Shown piece by piece: positions 17,781-26,155 of a stretch of 64,000 nt of DNA. The DNA lies in contig SVES01000003.1 of assembly GCA_015057305.1 (NCBI GenBank), positions 62,001-126,000 on the forward strand. Direction: 5' to 3'. The translations under genes were made by a program, and so were the position numbers. Source of the stretch: Pseudobutyrivibrio ruminis (GTDB taxonomy: Bacteria > Bacillota > Clostridia > Lachnospirales > Lachnospiraceae). Positions within the stretch are counted from its first letter, which is position 1. The number at the start of each line of letters is the position of its first letter. The notes below the pieces were generated by a model. That model made no database searches. It was given only the letters and a program-made list of their open reading frames with translations, and had not been told where the DNA came from.

Positions 17781-17880
17781 ATTCGGTGGCACCCATCCAG
17801 GTGAGGAAACCTCAATTGATTTATTGACCTGATAATGATACATTTTAGGCAGTAATTACATTGAGGTTTTTTCTTTTTAT
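17781..17880 (+). promoter_or_regulatory. Terminator or structured leader before AraC-GH39 gene
   Basis: AAACCTCAAT (17807-17816) pairs perfectly with ATTGAGGTTT (17860-17869), followed by a T-rich run, which looks like an intrinsic terminator with a long 43-base loop. A competing hairpin TGAGG-AAA-CCTCA (17802-17814) uses the same left arm, and CAGGT/ACCTG could also pair. These mutually exclusive pairings resemble an attenuator. It may simply end the 16919 transcript, or it may control the gene at 17909. Confidence 0.5.
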
Positions 17881-17908
17881 TTATAGAATTATAGTTTGGT
17901 GTGCGACA

Positions 17909-20395
17909 ATGGCTAAAGATAATATTAGTAATTTCTATAATATTAAATATGATTATGACAATACAGAAGAAGGTATTCAGATTCATGATTACCTTGAAAT
18001 ATTATATGTGCTGTCAGGGAGACTAGCTATATTTTATGATGGCAAGAACTATGTTTTGCAGCAAGAAGATTTTGTAGTATTAAATCCATTTGTTAGCCAT
18101 GAGACCTACAAAGAAAAAGGGTGTCATACAATTTCTTTCTACATAAGTAGTAGTCTTTTAGAAGCCCATAAAATACCTAGTGTAGAATGTAACAGCAGAG
18201 TTAATAGCAAAAGTGGGGTTATGTTTAGCGTCAGAAAACAGTTGGCGTTGTTGCTTGAGGACTTAATTAAAAATGATGTAAGCAAGGAGATATTTGTAGA
18301 AAGCAAATTGTTAAATTTATTAGGAACTTTGGCGGTAAATTTTGCAAAAGACAACACAAATGAGGAAAGTACAGCTGAAATAAAAGCTGATAAAATGAGA
18401 GAGATTTTGTTATATATACACTCTCATTATCAAGAAAAATGTAGTTCATCTGAAATTGCAAGTAAATTCTATATTTCCCAGGGATACTTTTCTAAGTTGT
18501 TTGAAAAAAACATGGGAGTCAGCTATTCAAACTATGTAAGGAGTTTGAGATTGGCTCACGGTGAAAAGCTGCTTTTGACAAGCAATAAGCAGGTGGTAGA
18601 AATATCAGAGGAATGTGGCTTTGAAAATGTAAATACCTTTATTGAAAATTTTAAAGCTAAGTATAAAGAGACTCCCAGTCAATATAGGAAAAAGAATGGA
18701 TTGGTCGATAGCATTAAAAGGGAAGCAATTTCGGACAAAAAGGACAGAACACTGTTATATGCCTTACTAAAATATGCTTCATCATCTCCGGATGAATATA
18801 ATCAAAGTAATGTTTTTGAAAAAACTATTTCTTTAGATGTGGATGCTAATGAAATAAATGAAGAAGCCTGTAGTTCATTGTTTAAAACTCTGAATATGGG
18901 CTATGCAATAAATATGATTAATCCTAAGGTGCAAGGAATTGTAAAAAAAGCCAAGGAAAAGTTTGATTTTCGCTATTTGTATGTGCAAGGTATTTTTGAT
19001 GAAGACATGTCTGTTTTTGTGAAAGATAAAGCGGATGAGTTGGTTCCAAATTGCAAATTGATTAATCAGATTGTAGATATAATTTTATCCTGTAATATGC
19101 TTCCGTGGATTGAATTATCAAGAATACCAAGCGAGCTAATTAATGCCCCTAAAAACAGATTTCATAACGGGTATGTACAATTGCCAGATAATATGCAAGA
19201 TTGGTTGCAATTAGTTCACAATGTGATAGTTAATTTTGTGGAAAAATATGGCAGGGAAAATGTGTCTAGGTGGAGAATCAGTATTCTCCCAGGGCTTTAT
19301 ATTTCCTATGATGTTTTTTCCTTCCATGAGTACATGGATTTTTACACTAGAACAGTTGAAGTTATAAGAGCGGTTATTCCTGAACTGAAAATATGTGGAG
19401 GAATATTTGATATTAGGTTATTGCAGGCAAAATGGAATAAACGTGATGCTGATTTATTTACAAGGTTCTTGGTGGAAGCAAAAAAACGAAAAGTCCTACC
19501 AGATATATTAGGGGTTCAATGCTTTTCCGTAGACTATAGTAGTAGAGATGCCAAGGAAACAGAAGAAAGGATAGTGACATCAGCAGGAGGAAATGATCCT
19601 GTTAGTCCGACGGCAGATGCAGATAGTTTGATGCATGACAATAGTTTACTGAAATCATATATTTTGGCAGCTAATGTAGATATTCCTGTAGCTTATATTT
19701 CATGGAACAGTAGTATATGGTACCAGGATTTAGGAAATGATACCTGTTTCAAGAGTGCATATTTAGTCAAGAATGCCTTAGAAAATGCCAGAGATTTAGA
19801 CAGCCTTTGTTATGGTATTTTTTATGATGAAGAAGGAGACGGAGTCTTGTTTAGCGGAGGGTATGGCCTTGTGACAGAAAAACTAATCCCTAAGGCTGAT
19901 TATTATGGGCTTTGTATTCTGAAGGAAGTGGAGAATAAAAATGTAATTGCCCAGGGAAAGGGCTATTGCTTTTTGAAAAATGCCACATTTGACGAATATT
20001 ATTTGGTGCTTTATCACTATTGTCATTATGATTTGGATTTACGAATAGGTGAATTAATTCCAAGAGAAGAGCAAAGGTCAATTGATAGATACTATGCTTT
20101 TGTTAATGATGGCTTATGGAATATGCACATCAAAATTAACAATTTGCCAGAAGGAATATGGGATAGAGAAGATACAGTTGTTGGACGAGCAAGTGGTTCT
20201 AGTTACGATAAATGGATGGAGATGGGGTCTCCTAATTATATAAATGATTATCAACGTGATTACTTGATAAGTGCCTCTAAGCCTAAGCTTATTCTTAGAG
20301 AAGAAAAAGTTGGTGATGATGGTGAATTAGATATTAATGTAATGCTTGAACCCCACGAAATCAATTTGATTAAGCTTAAAATGAGACAATCATGA
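17909..20395 (+). CDS. AraC-family regulator fused to a degenerate GH39 domain
   Basis: An 828-residue protein. A cupin (roughly 25-100) is followed by an AraC double helix-turn-helix (roughly 155-265; SSEIASKFYISQGYFSKLFE, VVEISEECGFENVNTFIENF). After a linker, about 530 residues align with GH39 beta-xylosidases. Both catalytic glutamates appear lost: the WNEP acid/base segment reads SILPG (about residues 458-462), and the TEWNSS nucleophile segment reads ISWNSS (Ser598), while surrounding residues such as DTCFKSAYLVKNALEN are well kept. The domain is therefore probably a sugar sensor, not an enzyme. The ATG at 17909 lacks a strong ribosome binding site; an upstream in-frame TTG at 17861 falls inside the terminator-like arm and is unlikely. 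It precedes a GPH symporter and MBL hydrolase that it may regulate. Confidence 0.85.
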   Translation: MAKDNISNFYNIKYDYDNTEEGIQIHDYLEILYVLSGRLAIFYDGKNYVLQQEDFVVLNPFVSHETYKEKGCHTISFYISSSLLEAHKIPSVECNSRVNSKSGVMFSVRKQLALLLEDLIKNDVSKEIFVESKLLNLLGTLAVNFAKDNTNEESTAEIKADKMREILLYIHSHYQEKCSSSEIASKFYISQGYFSKLFEKNMGVSYSNYVRSLRLAHGEKLLLTSNKQVVEISEECGFENVNTFIENFKAKYKETPSQYRKKNGLVDSIKREAISDKKDRTLLYALLKYASSSPDEYNQSNVFEKTISLDVDANEINEEACSSLFKTLNMGYAINMINPKVQGIVKKAKEKFDFRYLYVQGIFDEDMSVFVKDKADELVPNCKLINQIVDIILSCNMLPWIELSRIPSELINAPKNRFHNGYVQLPDNMQDWLQLVHNVIVNFVEKYGRENVSRWRISILPGLYISYDVFSFHEYMDFYTRTVEVIRAVIPELKICGGIFDIRLLQAKWNKRDADLFTRFLVEAKKRKVLPDILGVQCFSVDYSSRDAKETEERIVTSAGGNDPVSPTADADSLMHDNSLLKSYILAANVDIPVAYISWNSSIWYQDLGNDTCFKSAYLVKNALENARDLDSLCYGIFYDEEGDGVLFSGGYGLVTEKLIPKADYYGLCILKEVENKNVIAQGKGYCFLKNATFDEYYLVLYHYCHYDLDLRIGELIPREEQRSIDRYYAFVNDGLWNMHIKINNLPEGIWDREDTVVGRASGSSYDKWMEMGSPNYINDYQRDYLISASKPKLILREEKVGDDGELDINVMLEPHEINLIKLKMRQS

Positions 20396-20469
20396 ATAAT
20401 GGATATATAAATCCATAATATATTCCTAACAAGCGAAATTAAAAAATCAATTTATCACAAAAATGGAAT

Positions 20470-20514
20470 AAAAGGATTTTCTACTGACATGTTTTAGTAG
20501 AGAATCCTTTTTTT
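20470..20514 (+). terminator. Intrinsic terminator after AraC-GH39 gene
   Basis: AAAAGGATTTTCTACT (20470-20485) pairs with AGTAGAGAATCCTTTT (20496-20511), about 16 bp with one G-U pair, around a GACATGTTTT loop and followed by a T-run. It lies between the regulator gene and the symporter gene. A small palindrome ATGGAT-ATATAA-ATCCAT lies just after the regulator stop (20399-20416). Confidence 0.85.
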
Positions 20515-20570
20515 ATTTCTATTATTCTAAAAATAACTTAAGCAACAGCTGATACAAAGGAGGAATATTT

Positions 20571-21935
20571 ATGGATGTATCTTTTACAAGGGGAGCAAGG
20601 GAGAAAAGCATAAGCTCATCTCCTACTTTGAAGGAAAAAATTATATTTGGCGCAGGCGATGTGGGCTTAAATGCAATGTTTACCCTATTTTCATCATATG
20701 TAATGTTTTTTTATACAGATGTAATAGGAATGAACGCGGCTATTATTGGTATGACAATTATGTTTTGCAAAATATTTGATGGCATATCAGACATTATTGC
20801 GGGAACACTCATAGATAAGCATAAGGGGAAAGGCGGTCATTGTATTCCGGTTTTAGCTAAGTGGACAATACCAATGGCCCTCACTGTAATTCTTGTCTTT
20901 TTAGTTCCTAATGCAAGTGTTGTAATTCGGGTAGCATACATTTTTGTAACTTACAATTTGTTTAATACTATCATGTACACATATGTTGGGTTGGCTCATG
21001 CAACACTTCCTACCTATGTGACAAAAGATAGTGTTGAAAGTGGCCAGATGTTTGTGTTTAAAATGCTTTTTGCAGCTATAACTCAAACTATTATGGCAAT
21101 GGCTATATTGCCAATGGTTAATTTCTTTGGCGGACAAAATGACCAGTGGGCTTGGGTAAAATCCATTATGGTTTTTGCAGCAGTGGGTTGTGTTTTCCTA
21201 TACTTGAATGTCGCTTTCGTAAAGGAGCGTGTTGAAAACGAGAATCCTGCAGAAAATGTTTTAGCTGGTATCAAGTCAGCGTTTAAAAATAAGTACTGGA
21301 TATTAGCAACATTTGTATCATTGTTTACTAATTTTATTCTGACCTTCAATCTTTCAATTTCTGTATATTATCTAAATCAGGTTGTAGGAAATATGGGGTT
21401 GATGGGTACTTTTGTGCTTATGTGCAATTTGCCAGGCATAGTTGTAATGCTAATCATGCCTTCTATTATGCATAAAATCAGCAAGAGAAGACTTATTATA
21501 ATTGGAACAGCTCTTATGCTATTAGCGCAGATTGGATTTATAATTGCGCCAGTAGATAGTGTCCCTGCATTGATGATTACTGCATTAATTAGGGGAATTG
21601 GTTTTTCTTTCCCAATGGGTCTGTGTTCATCATTAGTAGGAGATAGTGTTGAATATGGGGAATTAAAAACAGGAGTTAGAGCTCAGGGCATCTTATTTTC
21701 CGCTGGTTCATTAACAGGCAAGATTGCTGGAGGTTTACTTACATCTATATTTGGCGTATTTTTAACAGCAGTTGGCTATGACGGACTTGCTCAGGTTCAA
21801 GCAGCTTCAGCAATTAGTGGAATTAATTGGTTTTTTAAATTATTACCACTTGCATTTATGCTTGGAATTATGATTATTATGCTTTTCTGGAATGTAGATA
21901 GAGACACTGAAAAGCTTAGAGAGGCAAAGGCATAA
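20571..21935 (+). CDS. GPH-family sugar:cation symporter
   Basis: A 454-residue protein with about 12 transmembrane segments. It has the N-terminal GPH pattern IIFGAGDVGLNAMF and the loop KIFDGISDIIAGTLIDKH. The next residues KGKGGHCIPVLAKW depart from the usual RWGRYRP, placing it in a different branch from the symporter at 3073. It imports a glycoside or oligosaccharide with Na+ or H+. AAAGGAGG precedes the ATG. The MBL hydrolase gene starts five bases after its stop, so transporter and hydrolase are a two-gene operon, probably controlled by the upstream AraC-GH39 protein. Confidence 0.88.
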   Translation: MDVSFTRGAREKSISSSPTLKEKIIFGAGDVGLNAMFTLFSSYVMFFYTDVIGMNAAIIGMTIMFCKIFDGISDIIAGTLIDKHKGKGGHCIPVLAKWTIPMALTVILVFLVPNASVVIRVAYIFVTYNLFNTIMYTYVGLAHATLPTYVTKDSVESGQMFVFKMLFAAITQTIMAMAILPMVNFFGGQNDQWAWVKSIMVFAAVGCVFLYLNVAFVKERVENENPAENVLAGIKSAFKNKYWILATFVSLFTNFILTFNLSISVYYLNQVVGNMGLMGTFVLMCNLPGIVVMLIMPSIMHKISKRRLIIIGTALMLLAQIGFIIAPVDSVPALMITALIRGIGFSFPMGLCSSLVGDSVEYGELKTGVRAQGILFSAGSLTGKIAGGLLTSIFGVFLTAVGYDGLAQVQAASAISGINWFFKLLPLAFMLGIMIIMLFWNVDRDTEKLREAKA

Positions 21936-21940
21936 GATAT

Positions 21941-22765
21941 ATGGGAATTGAGTTTTTTGAAAAGGAAAAAATAACAGATAATATCATAGCAATAAAGGAT
22001 ATTACTGGTGTATTTATGTATTTGGTAATAGGCAATGAAAAAGCCATTTTGATAGATACAGGCACAGGAGCTGGTAACCTATTTGAATACGTTAAAGGCC
22101 TTACGGATTTGCCAATTGAAGTAATACTGACACACGGACATTGTGATCATGCTGGTGGCGCGAAGTACTTTGAAAAGGTATATCTACCAGAGGAAGATTT
22201 TGAGCTTGTAAAAATCCATTCATCAATGGAAAGAAAGATTGAATATATACATTTTTCTGGTGGAGAAAATGTACCTGATAACGAAATTGTAGGGGAGAGA
22301 AACGACGGTTACCTTAAGCTTAAAGACGGACAGATTTTTGATTTGGGAAATGAGCAGTTGGAAATGATTAAATTGCCTGGTCACACCAAAGGAATGACAT
22401 GCGTTTTATTTAAGAAAGCAAGAATTATTCTCATGGGGGATGGATGTAATCCAGCAACATTTGTGTGGGATGATGAATCTCTTACAGTTAAGGCTTTTTT
22501 GGATAATCTTTATAATCTAAAAAAGAGGGAAGCCGATTATGACACAGTTTTGGTATCACACGGAAATCCAATATGTGATAAGCAGATACTAGATGGGGTT
22601 ATAGATGTTTGCAAAGAGGTATTAGCTAAAAATGATGATGCCATACCATATCATTTTATGGATTATGAAGGCTTAAAAATGGCAAAGGAAATAAATCCTA
22701 AAACCTTCCAAAGGGTTGACGGAGGGATAGGGAATATTGTCTATAATGTAAAAAAGATTTCCTGA
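21941..22765 (+). CDS. Metallo-beta-lactamase-fold hydrolase
   Basis: A 274-residue cytoplasmic MBL-fold protein with the metal motif LTHGHCDHAGGAKYF, LPGHTKGMTCVLF for the third ligand and ILMGDGCNPATFVW for the bridging Asp, plus a late VSHGNPICD. It is similar in layout to the protein at 16919 but clearly distinct in sequence. The weak ribosome binding site and five-base spacing to the symporter suggest translational coupling. The substrate is unknown; an ester, thioester or lactone derived from the imported compound is plausible. Confidence 0.85.
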   Translation: MGIEFFEKEKITDNIIAIKDITGVFMYLVIGNEKAILIDTGTGAGNLFEYVKGLTDLPIEVILTHGHCDHAGGAKYFEKVYLPEEDFELVKIHSSMERKIEYIHFSGGENVPDNEIVGERNDGYLKLKDGQIFDLGNEQLEMIKLPGHTKGMTCVLFKKARIILMGDGCNPATFVWDDESLTVKAFLDNLYNLKKREADYDTVLVSHGNPICDKQILDGVIDVCKEVLAKNDDAIPYHFMDYEGLKMAKEINPKTFQRVDGGIGNIVYNVKKIS

Positions 22766-22772
22766 TTATAGC

Positions 22773-23768
22773 TCAATAAACCCTCGCTAACATAGGCCAC
22801 ACGAAGACATTTTGGTTATAAATATTTGTAAACTGAGAAATAGGTACTGGGTTCCTGGTGCCTATTTCTATTGTTACGCTTGGAGCTGCTTCCACAGTTC
22901 CGAAATAATCCGCAAAGCTTCCGATTGCATTTCCGCAATACTCTTTGCGATAACCATTTATAGAACTGACAAAGTTGGCCATGTAAGCACAACCATTAGC
23001 GACATCAGGGGAATTTGTGCTTGCTCCGTAGTAGATTACATTTCCCATAGAATGATAGTTAATGCATGTCAGAAAAGTGTTTTCATTTAGCAAATCTCCC
23101 ATTGCACAAGTCTCTATTTCAGAAAAAGGCGTGATACCAGAATAGTAGCTCAAACTTGGAATGGCTGAATTCCGTGTCCCCTGATTAAAACCAATCGGAA
23201 AATTTCTATTTAAATCAACTCCATTTGCATTTGATTTAATTTGTGTGAGATTTTGTCCGCTATTCATGCATGTAAAGAGCCAGCTTTTTGTTAATTCTTG
23301 GGTTGCACCATCTATACCGAACTGGCTGATAGCCACTCCATCGGGATTTATCATTGGTAGAATATAGAAGCATACAGAATCAAAATCCTGTCGATAAGAG
23401 CCTCCGTCTGAGCGGGGTAAATCGAAATTCAAAACATATTCTTCTAACATTCTCATTACAAGCTGCGATGTCATATATTCTCTAGCATGAATAGATGCAG
23501 TAATAAGAATCTTATTATCTGCATTTAAATTGCCAAAACGAATCAGATAAATATTTCTGCCCTGCCCAGTCGTTGCAAGGCTTTCGTAAGACATAATATC
23601 CTCGTGCCCGGAAGATAATTGCATTATATCCTCTACCATTGCCTCATAAGTGTAAAGCTGCTCTGATGTGTTAACATACGTGTATTCTGTGGCATGGCTT
23701 GTAAATGGTGTCCATAGGAGTGATACAGTAATTATTAAATTCAGTATATGAAATAATTTTTTACTCAT
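22773..23768 (-). CDS. Secreted M14 zinc carboxypeptidase
   Basis: A 331-residue exported peptidase. It begins with a signal peptide (KK, then a hydrophobic stretch ending near SHA at about residue 26). The carboxypeptidase A-type site is intact: zinc ligands His and Glu in SIHAREYMTSQ, the third ligand His in INYHSMGNVIYY, substrate binding in GVDLNRNFPIG and the catalytic Glu in VTIEIGT. M14 enzymes of Firmicutes trim peptides or, in the gamma-D-glutamyl branch, peptidoglycan stems. It is the only clearly secreted enzyme in the window. It lies 45 bases after the LysR gene on the same strand and may be co-transcribed with it. Confidence 0.9.
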   Translation of the reverse strand: MSKKLFHILNLIITVSLLWTPFTSHATEYTYVNTSEQLYTYEAMVEDIMQLSSGHEDIMSYESLATTGQGRNIYLIRFGNLNADNKILITASIHAREYMTSQLVMRMLEEYVLNFDLPRSDGGSYRQDFDSVCFYILPMINPDGVAISQFGIDGATQELTKSWLFTCMNSGQNLTQIKSNANGVDLNRNFPIGFNQGTRNSAIPSLSYYSGITPFSEIETCAMGDLLNENTFLTCINYHSMGNVIYYGASTNSPDVANGCAYMANFVSSINGYRKEYCGNAIGSFADYFGTVEAAPSVTIEIGTRNPVPISQFTNIYNQNVFVWPMLARVY

Positions 23769-23813
23769 GTTGTGAATTATAGAGGAAAAATGTGAAGAAA
23801 ATGTTGTAAAGTA

Positions 23814-24719
23814 TTAGGTACTAATTTTCATATTCTTAAAATCATTATACAGCTCCAAACAAGCCCCAGACAAAGTTTTCCCCTTGGCACAGGCAAGATA
23901 AACTGTTCGCTTAGGGATTGGAGTGGTTTTAACAATTCTTAAAGTTCCATTATGGATATCATCCTTGGCATAGGCGTAAGGTAACACCCCTATGCCAAAA
24001 TTTTTTTTAGTAAATGAGAGAACTTGATTCATGTTTTCTAGAGTGTATGTGGGCTGGAAAACTAGTCCTTTTTCTTGAAAAAATGTGTCAAGATTCTCTC
24101 TGAAATTATTTATTTCAGAAACGGAAATAGTGGGTTTTGAGAGTAATTCCTGCAATGAGTAATCTCTCTTAAAATCAATATCCATGTCCTTTGATGCAAT
24201 AAATACATCCTGTATTTGAAAACATTTTTCCAATTTAATGTCTTGATTTCCACGGGCTAAAGCATCTGAAATTATGATGAGTGCAAAGTCGATTTTATCT
24301 TCACGTAGATAAGTAAACATTTCTGGTGTAGTGTTTCCAGATATGGAAAGATGTACTTCAGGGTGATTATTTTTAAATTTTTCCAAGCAATCTAAAAAGC
24401 CGTATCTAAGGCTTGTCTCAGTTATTCCCACAGAAATATTATTATGTGCAATGGATTCATAGTTTTTGATTTCAAGCTCTGCCTGTTGAAATTCATTAAA
24501 TGCAATCTTAACTCGTTCAAATAGCAGCTCCCCAGCCGCTGTTAGATTGATATGTTGCCCTTTTCTTACAAAAAGAGTTGTACCTAATTCCGCCTCAAGT
24601 TTTTTAATAGTCTGGCTCACTGCTGACTGAGAGACGAACAGAGCTTTTGATGCATCAGAAAAGGATGAGTATGTTGCCACATAAAAGAATGTCTTGTAAT
24701 AGTCTAAATTTGAAATCAT
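23814..24719 (-). CDS. LysR-family transcriptional regulator
   Basis: A 301-residue regulator. The N-terminal winged helix-turn-helix is textbook (FSDASKALFVSQSAVSQTIK, KLEAELGTTLFVRKG), followed by a type 2 periplasmic-binding effector domain. It is divergent from the gene at 24852, and a palindrome at 24763-24785 lies between them, the usual arrangement for LysR control of a divergent target. Since the target at 24852 is a transporter-esterase remnant, its current regulon may be the downstream genes (GDSL esterase, MATE, GH2) or the peptidase behind it. Confidence 0.92.
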   Translation of the reverse strand: MISNLDYYKTFFYVATYSSFSDASKALFVSQSAVSQTIKKLEAELGTTLFVRKGQHINLTAAGELLFERVKIAFNEFQQAELEIKNYESIAHNNISVGITETSLRYGFLDCLEKFKNNHPEVHLSISGNTTPEMFTYLREDKIDFALIIISDALARGNQDIKLEKCFQIQDVFIASKDMDIDFKRDYSLQELLSKPTISVSEINNFRENLDTFFQEKGLVFQPTYTLENMNQVLSFTKKNFGIGVLPYAYAKDDIHNGTLRIVKTTPIPKRTVYLACAKGKTLSGACLELYNDFKNMKIST

Positions 24720-24762
24720 GATTACCTCAAAAATTCAATGTTTACCCTTAGGGGATGTGTTG

Positions 24763-24785
24763 GATAAGTATTAGAAAAACTTATC
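24763..24785. promoter_or_regulatory. Candidate LysR operator
   Basis: GATAAGT-9-ACTTATC is a perfect 7-9-7 inverted repeat in the 132-base LysR/24852 divergent region. A further ATAAGT half-site follows near 24806, inside an AT-rich ATAATATAATTATAAGT stretch that may also hold the -10 elements. The half-site spacing fits LysR-type dyads. Binding by the adjacent LysR protein is inference. Confidence 0.45.
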
Positions 24786-24851
24786 ATAATATAATTATAA
24801 GTAATTAGATTAATGATTAAAAGGGGCATATAATGAAAATGGAGGTAGAAA

Positions 24852-25445
24852 ATGCTTAATGTATTGTATTTGCAGATAGCCATTGTACTCTTAATAGTAG
24901 TAGGAATTGTATTAAAGAAGATTAAAATAATATCAGAACAAGGCAAAAAAGAATTAACAAATCTTGTAATTTATCTAATTCTTCCATGCAACATCCTAAA
25001 GGCCTTTATGGTGGACTTTCAGGCTGGCATGGGAGCGGATTTTGTGAAAATAGAATTTGAAATGCATATGTTTAAAGGTTTAGGACATGGATTATCACTT
25101 GGAACATCATATACCTGTGCTGGTTTTGCAGATGATGTCAAGCCTAGGTATGCAAAATGGTTTGAAATGAGTGTAGAGTGGCTTGAAGAGGTATTTGGAG
25201 ATTTTAAATTGTATGGTGTGAATGATGGTCGCGACAGTAAGTATAATATAGATAGGAACCTTCAATTTCTGTTTGGTAATCAGCAGGCAAAGGAATTATG
25301 TATTGAAAAAATGCCAGTTCTTGCGGGATTTACAAATGAAAAGCAAATGATCGAAATGACACCACGAAAGATAAACGGATTTATGAAGACAATTAGTAAA
25401 GAAGAACTGATTATGCTCGATGAAGAATTAAGCACAATTCAATAG
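24852..25445 (+). pseudogene. Chimeric remnant: AEC transporter N-terminus fused to esterase C-terminus
   Basis: An intact 197-codon frame that joins parts of two unrelated families. Residues 1 to about 57 are the start of an auxin-efflux-carrier (AEC) permease, with two hydrophobic segments (IAIVLLIVVGIVLKK; TNLVIYLILPCNILKAFM). From about residue 62 it continues as the C-terminal end of an alpha/beta hydrolase (EMHMFKGLGHGLSLGTS, the catalytic His region, then WFEMSVEWLEEVFG), with a further 70-residue tail. No complete domain remains: the AEC part lacks most of its membrane segments and the hydrolase part lacks its nucleophile. The simplest explanation is an in-frame deletion between neighbouring genes. 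GGAGG before the ATG suggests it is still translated. Confidence 0.7.
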
Positions 25446-25468
25446 AAAAAAGCAGGAGGATAAGTAGA

Positions 25469-26134
25469 ATGAAACAAGAAGAAATTATAATGGGATTTTT
25501 TCAGAAGGAGAAAAGGGACAAATTAGAAAGGTATCGTCATTTAAATAAGTACGTAAAAAAGGGGCAAATTCTTTTTACTGGTTCCTCATTAATGGAACAG
25601 TTTCCAATAAATGAAATAATGCTTAATCATGGTATGAATCAAATTATCTATAATCGCGGAATAGGAGGCTACACAATTCCAGAAATGCTAGATGCTATGG
25701 ACGAACAAATTCTTGCCCTAGAGCCTTCTAAGATTTTCATCAATATAGGCACAAATGATATTAGTAAGCCAGAGGAAACTACAGAAAAACTCATAACGGA
25801 CTATCGAAAGGTGTTAACTCAGATTAAAGAAAGACTGCCTCAGGCCAAGGTATATATGATGGCATATTATCCTGTAAATGTAAGGGTGGCAGCAAAACAG
25901 CCGTGGCCTAACGCAGATGCAGCAGCAAAGCTGCGTTTAGAAAGATTAGGGGAGTGCAATAATGCAGTAGAAAAGCTGGCAGAAGAATTTGGTTATAGAT
26001 ATATTGATGTTAATCAGGGTCTTACAGATGTTGATGGACAAACAAAGGAAGAATATTCTATAGACGGCATTCACATGTGGTGTGATGCATATGAAATAGT
26101 ATTTGAGAATATGAAAGAATATATTTTGGAATAG
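25469..26134 (+). CDS. SGNH/GDSL-family esterase
   Basis: A 221-residue cytoplasmic hydrolase of the SGNH superfamily. Block I is ILFTGSSLMEQFP (nucleophile Ser40), the oxyanion Gly is in YNRGIGGYTIPE, the Asn block is FINIGTNDIS, and the catalytic Asp199/His202 lie in DGIHMWCDAYE. Such enzymes in polysaccharide loci remove acetyl groups from pectin or xylan oligomers. AGGAGG stands nine bases upstream of the ATG. It lies 23 bases after the chimeric gene and before the MATE exporter, in a run of collinear genes leading to a GH2 and two-component pair. Confidence 0.85.
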   Translation: MKQEEIIMGFFQKEKRDKLERYRHLNKYVKKGQILFTGSSLMEQFPINEIMLNHGMNQIIYNRGIGGYTIPEMLDAMDEQILALEPSKIFINIGTNDISKPEETTEKLITDYRKVLTQIKERLPQAKVYMMAYYPVNVRVAAKQPWPNADAAAKLRLERLGECNNAVEKLAEEFGYRYIDVNQGLTDVDGQTKEEYSIDGIHMWCDAYEIVFENMKEYILE

Positions 26135-26155
26135 CAGATAGAAATGGATGGTTAG

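Noticed and set aside
17781-17860. Possible TPP riboswitch (GACCTGATAATG resembles its conserved ACCTGA...TAATG part)
   Set aside because: The CTGAGA core and the GTAGGGA 3' part are missing and no thiamine gene is nearby; the match is short and AT-rich.
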